A stretch of 64,000 nt of DNA from Heterostelium multicystogenum (lineage: Eukaryota; Evosea; Eumycetozoa; Acytosteliales; Acytosteliaceae). The DNA lies in assembly GCA_003667245.1 (NCBI GenBank), contig RCNN01000008.1:1-64000 (forward strand), in the 5' to 3' direction. Positions 14,174-24,633 of the stretch are shown here, in pieces. A model generated the notes under the pieces. That model searched no databases, was not told where the DNA came from, and saw only the letters and a list, made by a program, of their open reading frames with translations. Every line of letters begins with the position of its first letter. Positions within the stretch are counted from its first letter, which is position 1. A program made the position numbers and the translations under genes.

Positions 14174-16729
14174 TAATTACACATTAGCCAATCGCGAATA
14201 AATGTAGTTCGGGCTCTTTCCACCTATGTTCTATGTGAAACAAATCGTTTCTATTACCCTTTTTTCACTCTTTATTCTTGGATTTCCTTTTATTTAGATG
14301 TATTATTGTATAAGTATAAGGAGAGTAGCTGTAATTGTTATTTGATTGTTGTAGGTTGTTGGTGCAGTTGTTCAATGCAGACATACAGTATGGCATATAA
14401 ATTTGAATGGTGAAAGTTTTTTTTTACAAAAAGACAACACTCAAATTAAAAGAAAATGGCAATTAATTTTATGATAAATTTTTTGATACCGATATAGCAG
14501 AAACCCATTATTATACACATTTTTTAAAAGAAGAAACTAAATGTTGTGGGTGGTTGATCAAAAGTTATTGTTGAGTTGTGGGGCATTTTCAGGATTGATT
14601 TGTTTTTTTGTTTTTGCTTTTTGGCTTTGGTGCTTTCAATAATAGCAATTCTTTACTTTCTGTAAGGTTAATTTACAAGATATATTATTATTATTATTAT
14701 TGTTGTTTTATTTTTTTTTGATATAATTTGTTGTATGTTAAAGCTATTTAGTTATTATTAGTTATTTATCATTTATAATTATTATATTAATATTATATTT
14801 ATTATTTTCTTAATCTTAGTTAAATAACTAAAGTTGTATCAATATTGTAATCATAGTCAAAATCATATAAAGAGTAAGGATAGGTAAAGTTAACTTAATA
14901 ATAAAATATAGATATAGCTAGTCTCACCATGTTCATGTGGCAAACTTATCAATAAATACATATTGTACAATTGAATCTGTTTAAACATACTGTCGCAAAG
15001 TTAATCTGTATATTCTATAGATCTGTAGAATAAGAAGAGAAGAGTAATAGCACATTACACAAAGAATAAAAAAACAGATACTCTAGAATAGATAGAAATA
15101 GATATAAAGAATAGAATTATACAGAAGAACAAGAAAGGATTATCATCTTGATCTTCGATAGATTGGATTGATTATAATAATTAAGTAGCAGCGCTGCTGC
15201 TCAAGTTAAGATGAATTGAAAAGTAAGAATTGATTGGTATAACAGTTACTCAATGCTTTAGATAGGCTATCTTAGTTTGATAGGAAAAGAAAGAACGAGT
15301 CGTCATGACGAGGCAAACTAGATGAGGCAGGCATAGATATACAAGACATTATCTACTCAATGCACCATCACATACCACTATAGGAAATATCAGTAATAAT
15401 ATAACAGCAATAATGATTGCTATCCAGTATTTCTTTAATATAGTAGTTGTAGTAGTAGTAATTATTAAAATTATTGCGACAATTTCCCTTTATCATACCC
15501 CACACCTCTACTACTTCTAAAACAAACTCATCTCATACTTTAGTTTTAATTCACTTACCACCCACTACCACTTTTTAAATTGGATCGAGTGTATGTGTTG
15601 TGTGTGTGTGTTTAGTTGTTGTGTGTTTGGATTTGTCTTTATATGTTTGGTTGTGTGTGGGAAAAAAGATGTATAAAATAAAGAGATTTAAAACAACTGT
15701 AAAACAGATGACTGGAAAGGCATCTGTAATGTTTTGGATGTGTGTGTGGATGAATGGATTTGGTGTTTGATATTGGATTGGTTTGGTTTGAATTGAGAGG
15801 ATTAGATTGGATAAAATTGGATAGCTAGTTTAATTAGTTGTTTAGTAGCAGTAGTAGTGAGCAGTAGTTGTTTATTCATTCCAAATATCAATAGAATAAT
15901 ATTTGCGGAGCACTGCAGAATAAAACAAATCTAAAAACCAATTAATGTCATGACGATAACAACGACAGCGACCAAACAACAATAGCAACACACAGAATCA
16001 ATAGCAACACTATCCAAAACAGTAGAACAACCCTTTACCACTTAGGAAATCACATTTACTTTTGCTTGACTTTTTCTAAATAGATTATAGATAGTTGATT
16101 AGTTGAGTATTATATTATCAATTAAATATTTATAATGTATTATTATTTATTATTTATATAAATATTAATTGATTTTTAATAACTGATAAACTTAATCATT
16201 TTCATCACATCATTATCACCATCAGTATCATCATCATCACTGACTCACTAAATCATTTCATATTATAAATAAACTGTAACTGTGACAGTGGCTGTGACTA
16301 CGTGATTGCTACTTCTATAATCATTCATTTACAGTCATTAATTTCCAAATCAAACAGTCCGACTGTTTTCATTCTAACAAAAACCTGGAATAATAAATTT
16401 AATATTTTAAAGTTGGAAAATAATAGTAATAAATAATAAATAATAATAGTAATAATAATAGTTATAATTTATATATTTGAATTAAATTAACTAACCAAAC
16501 ATATTCTTTCATTAAATTTTAGTTATTTAATTGTAAAGTTATTAGTTAGAAGTTGGAAAGATAAAATATTAAAATAATAATAATAATAGAATCCAATATA
16601 TATATATATTGAAATTTCATAACTTCAAAAGGAAATCCAGATAGAAATATTAAAGAAATAATATAATTGATAGATTGGATTCTTAAATCTTTATAATTGA
16701 TATATAATATTTAAAGTGTTGTTGGAGCA
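14174..16729. other. 2.5-kb spacer upstream of the RacGEF/ArfGAP gene
   Basis: No open frame of note and no tRNA. It contains T and A runs, a TTA microsatellite near 14680, a GT-rich tract at about 15590-15660, a C-rich ACCCCACACC at 15497-15506 and CAT/ATC repeats near 16200-16245. The length is unusual for a dictyostelid spacer. It lies directly upstream of a large signalling gene and may be its extended promoter or untranslated leader. Confidence 0.4.
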
Positions 16730-19700
16730 ATGACTTCAAAATCCTATGTATCTGGCTCACATGCCAATTGGGAGAATATTCAATTGGATTCATTTACAGA
16801 ATGGATTAATCAACATCTACAAGAGAGAGGCATGGTCGTCAAGGACTTGGCAAATGATTTTTCAGATGGTGTAATGCTCATCAATTTGCTTGAGATCGTC
16901 TCTGGCAAGAAGGTATCGCGTTTATGTGAGAAATCCAAGTTTTTGCAGCACAAAATCGATAATATCATGGTGGCATTGCTCTTCATGGAAAAGGTGCTCG
17001 ACATCAAAGTCGTTGGTTGCAACGCCAAAGATATCGTCGACGGAAATCTCAAACAGATCATGGGTGTCAGCTTCTTGCTCATCCAGAAAGTAAAATCAAA
17101 TTTGCAGTTGGAAATCGATCCAACTATTATCAACTCAATGGCTTTGGCCACAGGTAAAAGAGCTACAATCATTGGCACACCAGTTTCGAGATTCGCACAT
17201 AGATCACTGAACCAAGACAACTCCGGTTCGGATACAGACACCAGCAGCAATGGCTCGAGCGCTGGAATCAAGCCTGTCGACATCCGATCGACAACTACAC
17301 CATCGACAATCGATATAGTAGGTGGAACAGGTGTCAGTACACTTAGAGCGAGATTCACAAGCGCACCAACAGCACGTCCCACCGGAATGGATGGATCACT
17401 GGCGTCATCAGTGCCCGCCGGTGGTGTTACTGCCACTACTTCGGCCTCTGTGTTGTCTTCGTCCGATACTAAAATTGAGCGTGGACTCATCAGAAAGACA
17501 AAGAGCGGTGCAATTATTTGCGGATCATTCGATTATGGAGGAAAACAACACAGTCTACGCAAGTTGGTCATTGTCCAGGCACATGTTAGAGGATGGCTGG
17601 CACGTCGACGTGTTCGTGTTGCACTCGAGAAGCATCGTCAACGTATGAGAAGCTACGAAGAACACTTTGCCAACAATCCAAAGGCATATCGTGGACTATG
17701 TAAAGTACAGGCCAGAACTAAAGGTAAAATGGAACGTAAGAGACTCTGGCGTCAATATCCACTCTTCCGTCGTAATGACATTGTCAAGGAGATCCTTGCT
17801 ACTGAGCGCAAGTATGTCAAGTGCCTTGAGATCCTCATTGAATGCTATCTACGTGAATGCGAAAAGATACTCCAGCCAAACCAAGTCAAGAGCATTTTCT
17901 CACAGATCGAAGTCATCAAAAATGTAAACTTCAACCTACTTACTCAAATGGAGAATCGTTTCAAAGAGGGCTCAAAGCAGCAGCTCGGAGAGATTTTCAA
18001 GCGTACTACCGACTACCTCAAGGTCTACACAAACTACGTCAACAACTATAACGCATCGATTGCAGCCATCAACGAGTGCAAGGAGAATGAGAAGTTTGCC
18101 AAACTTCTCGAAACCAACAGAGTCGCTGAGAAGTGCATGGGACTCGACTTGTCCGCATTCCTTATCATGCCCATCCAGAGATTGCCACGTTATGTCATGC
18201 TTCTCCAAGACTTGGTCAAGTTTACAAGCGAAACCCATCCAGACTACGATAACCTCTCTGTTGCCCTCAAGAAGATGAAAGACGTCGCAGAGTATGTCAA
18301 CGAAAAGAAGAGAGAAGCAGAGAATCTCAATCAGGTGTTGAATATCCAACACAGTCTCGTTGGAAAGTTTGACAATCTTGCCGAGCCACATCGTAGATAT
18401 GTCCGTAAGGGTCCACTCTCCTGCCTTGAAGAGAAATCAAAGATCTACTTCTTCTTCCTTTTCAACGATATCCTTTTGAAGACAGAGAACAAGAATCTTG
18501 CCAAGCAGTTGTCTCAATCAAAGAACCCAAGAAACACATTGACAGGTACCGATGAAGGTAAATTCAAGTTTATTGTATCATATCATTTGGATGGAGCATC
18601 ATTGATCGATTTGGCTGATCCAAACAATCCATTCTCATTCCAATTGATTGGTATCACTGCCAACACTGGAGTGGGTAACGACTTGGCAACTTCGATTGGA
18701 ACCACCGCCATCACATTGACAGCTTCATCACTTGGTGAAAAGATGATTTGGATCAACGATATCGACGAGTCCATCTCACAACTACTCGAGAAAACAAGAA
18801 GCAAAAAGCGTTCACTCATTACAGACTACGACGAACTCGTTTCAACACCCTACGAAGCACCCATCAAAAGACCCAGAAATGTCAGGTATCCTGGTCAAAC
18901 AGCATACAGAGATTCTCTGGAAACAAAAGCAATTCTATCTCAAAAACGGAAATCTCTATTACAATGCAGTGTCCGAAGATTCAAATGAAAAGGTAAATAG
19001 ATCGATAACAAACCTAGCTAGCTCGAATATGCAACTAACTTCCTTGTCTTGTCTGCTTAGCCAAAGAAAATGAAATGTATCAACTTAATATTGTCATCTG
19101 TAAAATTAGTTCAGGTCGTGGACCATCCACATTGCTTCCAATTGATTACACCTTTGAGAATCTACTTTTTCTCATGTCCAGATACCCAGACACTTTTCCT
19201 CTGGATCTCTTTGATTCGTTCGTCCATTGCCAAGAAACTCGATTCTCTTACCGAAGCAGAAGACGAGGTAAGACAACTTAACCATTCTCAATCTCTGCAC
19301 TACTATCATCATCACCACCACCACCATCACTATGGTAACTCTTCTGGTCGACCAGAAAAAAAACGACACTCTCTTCCTATGAAACTCTCCTCTTTCCCAC
19401 TTTTTAGCTCTATTCTCTCTCCTTCGTCCAAGCATTCATCGAGCAGCAACTCGAATGCCTCGACTGTGAACAACACCCCGCTTATCCACTCTGTCTCTAC
19501 ACCTACTCCGTCTGCTTATAATAGAAGCAACCATCTCAATCCTTCTTCTGTCTACTTTACAATCACTTCGGCATCGTTGCCAAGTGATTTGTCGAATGGA
19601 CTGAGTACCAGCTGCAGCTCCAACAGTCTAAGCAGCTTAAGCAGTTTGAGCAGTAGTTGTAATAGTCTTAGTAGCAGCAGTGGTAGTTGTTTCAACAGTT

Positions 19701-21288
19701 TGAGCAGCAGTACCAACAGCTTATCTTGCTCCACTCCTTCTATCTCTAGCAGCTCTGATAAACATAGTTTCCTACCTTTCAAAAAGAAAGCAACCACAAG
19801 AAAAAGAAGAACTCTCTCCACTTCTTTATTCTATCTCTAGTCCAAGCTACTCTACCTATTTACTTACTCATGACTCTACTTTCTTTGACGTCTGACTCTG
19901 CTTTTTCCATCTACTCTACTCCTATAATCTATTCATGATTCCAAACTAACTGTTCTCATTGTTAAATTCTAGAACGATTTCCTCTCAGAACCATCCAATC
20001 AAATATGTGCTGACTGCGGTGCAGCCGATCCATCATGGGTATCTATTTCATTTGGAGTAGTATTATGTGTGGAGTGTTCTGGAGTTCATCGTCATCTGCC
20101 AAACGGTGCTTCACAGGTCAAGTCATTGCGTGGATTGTCTTCATCAAATTTGGATACTGATCACATAAAGAGCCTCGAAGGTAATGCCAAAGCCAATCAA
20201 AAGTATGAGAAGAATGTACCATCACACATTGCAAGACCATCACCAAAGGATTCAATTGACATTCGTCTTCCATGGATTTATGCCAAGTATTTGCCCAACT
20301 CTCCCATCCCAAGCTCACCATCCGAAGTAAGAAGAGCAAGCGTGAAGATGACTGGATCAAATCCCTCGTTGCCAACTCAAATCTCTGGTTCATTAACAGG
20401 AAGTGTAGGTAAAATAGATCATTCTGTTGAATTCAAGCCAAATCAAATGAAGTCAACACCTGAGGATCATCTGCAACCAAACAATACTACTTCTGCTACT
20501 TCAACAACTACCACCACTTCCTCAACATCAAATACTAATTCAAACATTGAAAACTTGGTTGACGCTCAGAAGAATATCAATGGAGAAGCAAATAATGAAT
20601 CGTTATTGTCGGATCCTACTTCATCTGAATCTTTAGGTTTATCAGTGGACAACGGCGCCAGCAACAGTGTAATAAGTACTCCAAACAGCTTGAATTCTCT
20701 CGATGTAGAAAATTATAGTAGCAGCGAATTCAAACATCCAAGTAGCTCCCCAGTCCTGCTTTCCACAAACAATACAGAATCTTCCATTGAGCTGGCTTCT
20801 CCAGACAGCCACTCTTCAACGCCATCTAATAACAATGCCAACAACGACAGTGCTTCGGGCTCGCCTGTATCTCCAGCATCCGGTAGTGCATCCCCATGGA
20901 AGGGACCAAGTCAGTTCCCAACAGTAGAACGTAAGAAATCAGTGTTCCTCGACAAGCCACGAAGAGAGATAAGAAAAGAGATTGATGGTATCCTCTACAA
21001 GACTAGCAGTCCATCAAAGTCTAGTCACTGGAAGAAATATCATTTCTTCTTCAAGGACGATACCTTGAATTACTTCAAGCTTGACGACAAGAAGATGAAG
21101 AAACCACGAGGATCCATCGACCTTAAAGACTTTTACTCGCTCAAGGTCGAAGAAAAGCCAAAACAAAATACTCATTCACATTAATCACAAACAATCGATT
21201 ATATTTCTTTGCATGCGACACTAAAGACGACTTAAACTCCTGGGTTGAAGTATTGTCTGTAAATTCCAAAGGTGTATCTTATCAATAG
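16730..21288 (+). CDS. CH-IQ-RhoGEF-PH-PH-ArfGAP-PH protein (Gxc-type RacGEF), frameshifted
   Basis: Signalling protein that should activate Rac GTPases and stimulate GTP hydrolysis on Arf GTPases at membranes or the actin cortex. Domains in order: calponin-homology at residues about 15-120 (FTEWINQHLQERG, FSDGVMLINLLEIVSG); Ser/Thr-rich linker; IQ motif near 285-310 (IVQAHVRGWLARRRVR); DH/RhoGEF about 345-545 (EILATERKYVKCLEILIE, MPIQRLPRYVMLLQDL); a first PH; a second PH from about 18880; an ArfGAP zinc finger from 19973 (CADCG...CVECSGVHRHL, four Cys and the Arg after His present); Ser/Asn-rich linker; and a third PH ending ...LNSWVEVLSVNSKG. The start MTSKSYVSGSHANWE at 16730 is ATG. Introns are about 18995-19060 and 19268-19972. 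Frameshifts sit near 18885 and at an A run near 21170; the true stop is TAG 21286-21288. Several dictyostelid Gxc proteins share this layout. Confidence 0.9.
19268..19972 (+). other. Unusually long intron with an in-frame Ser-rich reading frame
   Basis: Donor GAG|GTAAGA and acceptor TTCTAG|AACGAT join the second PH domain to the ArfGAP domain in frame. The intron is 705 nt, several times the other introns here, and its first 573 nt stay open in the upstream exon's frame to a TAG at 19838-19840. The encoded stretch has a His run, then Ser-rich repeats of the SLSSLSS type. It is less A+T-rich than other introns. Retention would give a protein ending before the ArfGAP domain. Confidence 0.6.
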
Positions 21289-21514
21289 CCATAAGAATAA
21301 TACAAACACAACAACTACTATTCTCTTTGTATTTAACAACTAATAAAACCAAACTTCATTCATTCTTTACTCATTTGATCAATTTAAATTTATATATGAT
21401 TTTGATAGATCAAAAAAGTCGAAAGAGCATCTAAGTAGACTCAGTTGGAGATTGCAAAATTATTAAATCTGGAGTTGAGTTGACAAATGAAATTTATATC
21501 ATAGATGTATAATT

Positions 21515-23055
21515 TTATTTATATGGCAATTGTTTATGGATCTTTGCCTTTTGTTCTTTTAAATAATGAAGTACTTCATGGTAATCAGGTATTTTCCATA
21601 TTTCATCGTAATATGGTTGGCCTTGTTGATCTATTACCATATCAAATAAGTAGTTGTGTTGTTTCATCAAAGAAAGATTCTCCTTTAAGATTGTAAAAAG
21701 TCCTAGTTCATCTGCTAAAAATGTAAAATATTCCATACGAATTGATTTCATAGTTTTGGAATGAAGTTGGATAAGTGGTTTAAGAAATGAGATGTCGTTA
21801 TACGTTGGTCTATGACTACTATGCTTTAGAATTTCGATGGAAAAGTGTTCAAGTCCATATCCATCTTGATTTGGGATGCCTGAAATTATGTGATCCAGGA
21901 GGTCACTGTAATTGTAACGATATCCATAATAATTGAAAACTTTGATTTGTTTGAGATTTGGCATTGGAGGTGGATTATACCAAGTATGAGGTTGTTTTAA
22001 CAGCATATCGGTAATTCGACTGATTAATATAGGGATTTATGAATTCACCGGCAATGTATCCTCGATTAATAAAGTCAGCCCCAACATCACATTCATCGGA
22101 TGTAATTGTGAATAATTCTACTCTTGACATCAAATGAGTGGCATATTCATGTCCTTTGTCATATGGAATTGATCTGATTAATTCATAATCAAAGTACAAT
22201 GGGGGTAGTTTGATGAGACAATATTCATTGTCGAAATTGAACGAACTGTACCATTGAAAATGATTCTTGTTGAGAATGTTTGACATCAGTTTGAAGAATT
22301 TTTTAGATACTAGTGCAAGTTGAACAACTCGGGAATTATCAATCAATTCACTTTCCTTTTCTGAAACTAGAACTAGGTTGGTAATGATTCTTTCCAACAA
22401 GATATCTGATAGTTGACCATTAGAGTCTAATGGGAGTGTTTGTGTTATTGTTAATTGCGGTGCAGCTGTATTTCCAATGTAAGTGGCATTTCTGATCAAT
22501 AGTGATTTGACATCGGAGTAATCAAACTTTTCATTGAGACTATCAAAGCAACAATCCTTTCGATAGGTATCCATTCTGTATTTGAATTGCTCCTGATCAC
22601 TTTGATCGTACATCTCTTTAAACTAATATGATATCCAATTAAAATCAGAAATTATAGAGCTGACAGATAATATTATTGGCACTTACTCTTTTATCTTTGA
22701 CAATAGAATTGTAGAGTAAAGTTATTGATGGTTTGTGTTGGAAACATGAAAGTCTCTTTATTTTTTTAAATACTTTGATTGATTTATCAAAGAACAGATC
22801 AGTGAGAAACTTGTTAAATCCATTAACATCATAATAATGTGGATACTTATTATTATGAAAATTAATCAAGAACTTTGCACATATTGAACGCCATTTTTCA
22901 TTGCTATCACCACTATCATCTTCACCTATCAACTGATAATATAGATTGTATACTTTCAAAAAGTTGATCAATGAATTGTTAACTTCAAAGACTAAGCTTG
23001 ATACTATCAATAATGATCCCTGTTCATCTATTGAGTCATGTTTCCTTTTTGACAT
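21515..23055 (-). CDS. Dictyostelid F-box-like protein of unknown function, one frameshift
   Basis: Exon 1 starts at ATG 23055 (MSKRKHDSIDEQGSLLIVSS) and ends at about 22685; the intron (GTAAGT...TTAG, about 22624-22684) leads to exon 2. Exon 2 holds an F-box-like helix pair (DILLERIITNLV then QLALVSKKFFKLMSN, about 22290-22420). The frame changes near 21990-22010 and the remainder runs to a stop at 21515 with a leucine-rich-like part (YGLEHFSIEILKHSS, FLKPLIQLHSKTMKS). Dictyostelids carry many such proteins with a degenerate F-box and irregular repeats; they may act as substrate adaptors of ubiquitin ligases, but I see no motif that proves this. No signal peptide or membrane span. Confidence 0.68.
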
Positions 23056-23298
23056 TCTATATATCTTATATACGTTTCAAAATTTTTGATCAATTAATAT
23101 ACATACTACTAGTTGTCCACACTTTGGATGAAATAATGATGACTAAAGTTTGAATCAATCAAAACATTTTTTGACTTAAGTTTTTACATTACCACTATGA
23201 TTTTTTTACTAATTATCAACATGTAAGAACTCCATGTTGATTGACTTATTAAATTATTGAATCAAAATTTTTAAGCTAAATTTTTGGAATCTCATCAT

Positions 23299-23388
23299 CC
23301 GACTTTAACTCAAGTGGTAGAGTGTTTGACTGTAGTTTGTATCACAAGAGATATCAAAAGGTTGCTAGTTCGAGTCTGGCAAGTCGGA
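23299..23388 (+). tRNA. tRNA-Tyr (anticodon GUA) with a 17-nt intron
   Basis: The cloverleaf is complete: acceptor CCGACTT (23299-23305) pairs perfectly with AAGTCGG (23381-23387); D stem ACTC/GAGT; anticodon stem TTTGA/TCAAA; T stem GCTAG/CTGGC with one G-T pair around the loop TTCGAGT; discriminator A at 23388. The anticodon GTA is at 23332-23334. A 17-nt intron (23336-23352) sits one base 3' of the anticodon, the standard position, and tRNA-Tyr genes in eukaryotes commonly carry one. CCA is not encoded, as expected. The gene lies 94 bp upstream of a retroelement. Confidence 0.95.
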
Positions 23389-23482
23389 TTTAACGAATAC
23401 ACGCCCGGATGCGGGAATTATGTTGATCAAGCAAAATAGTGGAGGTGGTTTAATATTTAATAAATAGGATACTGATCAGGTA

Positions 23483-23888
23483 CTGCCCAAGGCAGAATAG
23501 CTGATGTGGTATGGTAGTCTGCTTGTGACGCCTTGGGTGGTGGGTTCGAATCCCGGGTTTTCCAGTTTTTTCCCCATACACTTCCAGTGAACCCATGTAC
23601 TTTCAAGTCTGTATGATACCATCCCGCCATGAAGAATATGTAAATTGACAAGCGAAGCCCTCAACTACGTAAACCATTGGTGTACTCTTAAAATCTTCTG
23701 TCGCTTCGAAATACTTAACAGTCCACTGTTGAAACACCTTGCTCCAAATAATAATAGGCAGTCATGCCTCTATAAAATGATGGTCATCACAACCGGCCTG
23801 TGGTTGTAAAAAGAAATCTGTAGGCTTTCTAAACCCTACCTTAAATAAACAACTGTATGGTTATAACAACAAAAAAAAAAAAAAAAAA
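23483..23888 (+). mobile_element. tRNA-derived SINE-like retroelement with poly(A) tail
   Basis: The 406-bp element starts with a tRNA-like head holding a polymerase III A-box-like sequence (TAGCTGATGTGG, 23498-23509) and a perfect B box (GGTTCGAATCC, 23543-23553), 33 nt apart. The head no longer folds into a full cloverleaf. An unrelated body follows and the element ends in 18 A residues (23871-23888). The bases ATCAGGTA occur just before the element (23475-23482) and again at its end (23888-23895, the first A shared with the tail), as a target-site duplication would. Long frames across it on the minus strand are spurious. There is no reverse transcriptase, so it must be mobilised in trans. 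It is placed 94 bp downstream of a tRNA gene, the zone used by dictyostelid TRE3-type retrotransposons. Confidence 0.8.
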
Positions 23889-23934
23889 TCAGGTATACTA
23901 ATTCATTAAAATAATATACTTATGTTTTCTAGTA

Positions 23935-24184
23935 GTATGATACCATCCCTCCATGAAATTTTTCAAGCGAAGCCCTCAACTACTTAAACAATTGATGTAC
24001 TCTTAGAAATCTTCTGTTGTTTCGAAATCTTTACAGTCCACTGTTGAAACCTTGCTCCAAATGACTCTATAAATGATGGTCATCACAACTGGCCCTGTGG
24101 TTGTAAAAAAAAGAAATCTTTGGGATTCTAAACCTTACCCTTAAATAAATATAGGTATGGTTAAAACTCACAAAAAAATAAAAG
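23935..24184 (+). mobile_element. 5'-truncated second copy of the SINE-like element
   Basis: From GTATGATACCATCCC onward this stretch follows the body of the preceding element (its 23607-23888) over its whole length with scattered substitutions and small deletions; shared blocks include AGCGAAGCCCTCAACTAC, CAGTCCACTGTTGAAAC and ATGATGGTCATCACAAC. It lacks the tRNA-like head and ends in an A-rich tail (24170-24184, interrupted by T). A copy truncated at the 5' end with an A-rich 3' end is the usual product of target-primed reverse transcription. It looks older than the upstream copy because its tail is degraded. Confidence 0.78.
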
Positions 24185-24633
24185 TAACGTTGAGGGATAA
24201 GAATGTCATTTCCCTGTTTCTTTTAATTAATTTTTATTTATGTAAAAATCTCACTTTCTTGGGAAAATACTATTTATTTTACTTTTTTTAGTCAAAATCA
24301 ATAAGCCGAGTGCAAAACTATAGATTATTTATTTCAATTAATAATTTTCAAACCATATCATAAACTAAAAGATAATTAATTGAATAAATAAACTAATAAT
24401 AATAAATAAAATATTATTAATTACTTATTTAAATTATTAGTTTGTTTAATTAGTTAAGTATAGTTTTATAGTGTAATAAGATTTAAATATCTTAAGGAAA
24501 TTAAATTACTCAAAACAGTTGTACAAACACAACACAAATAAAACACAACACAAATAATACAAGATCGATCTTAAAATAGTAAATCTTATTTGATTTCTCA
24601 AAATAGATAATATTAATAATAATAATAATAAAA
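24185..24633. other. Spacer upstream of the macroglobulin-like gene
   Basis: A+T-rich, with TTAATT and AATAAATAA runs and a short ACACAACACAAAT repeat near 24525-24560. It probably holds the promoter of the gene at 24634. No gene seen. Confidence 0.4.

Noticed and set aside
23490..23565. A second functional tRNA gene (GTG anticodon, His-like)
   Set aside because: A and B boxes are present but the acceptor arms do not pair and the anticodon stem is weak; it is better explained as a SINE head.
23457..23664. Two overlapping minus-strand frames of 62-64 residues
   Set aside because: They read across the tRNA-derived head of the retroelement; NPGFEPTT-type phrases are well-known false proteins made by B-box sequences.
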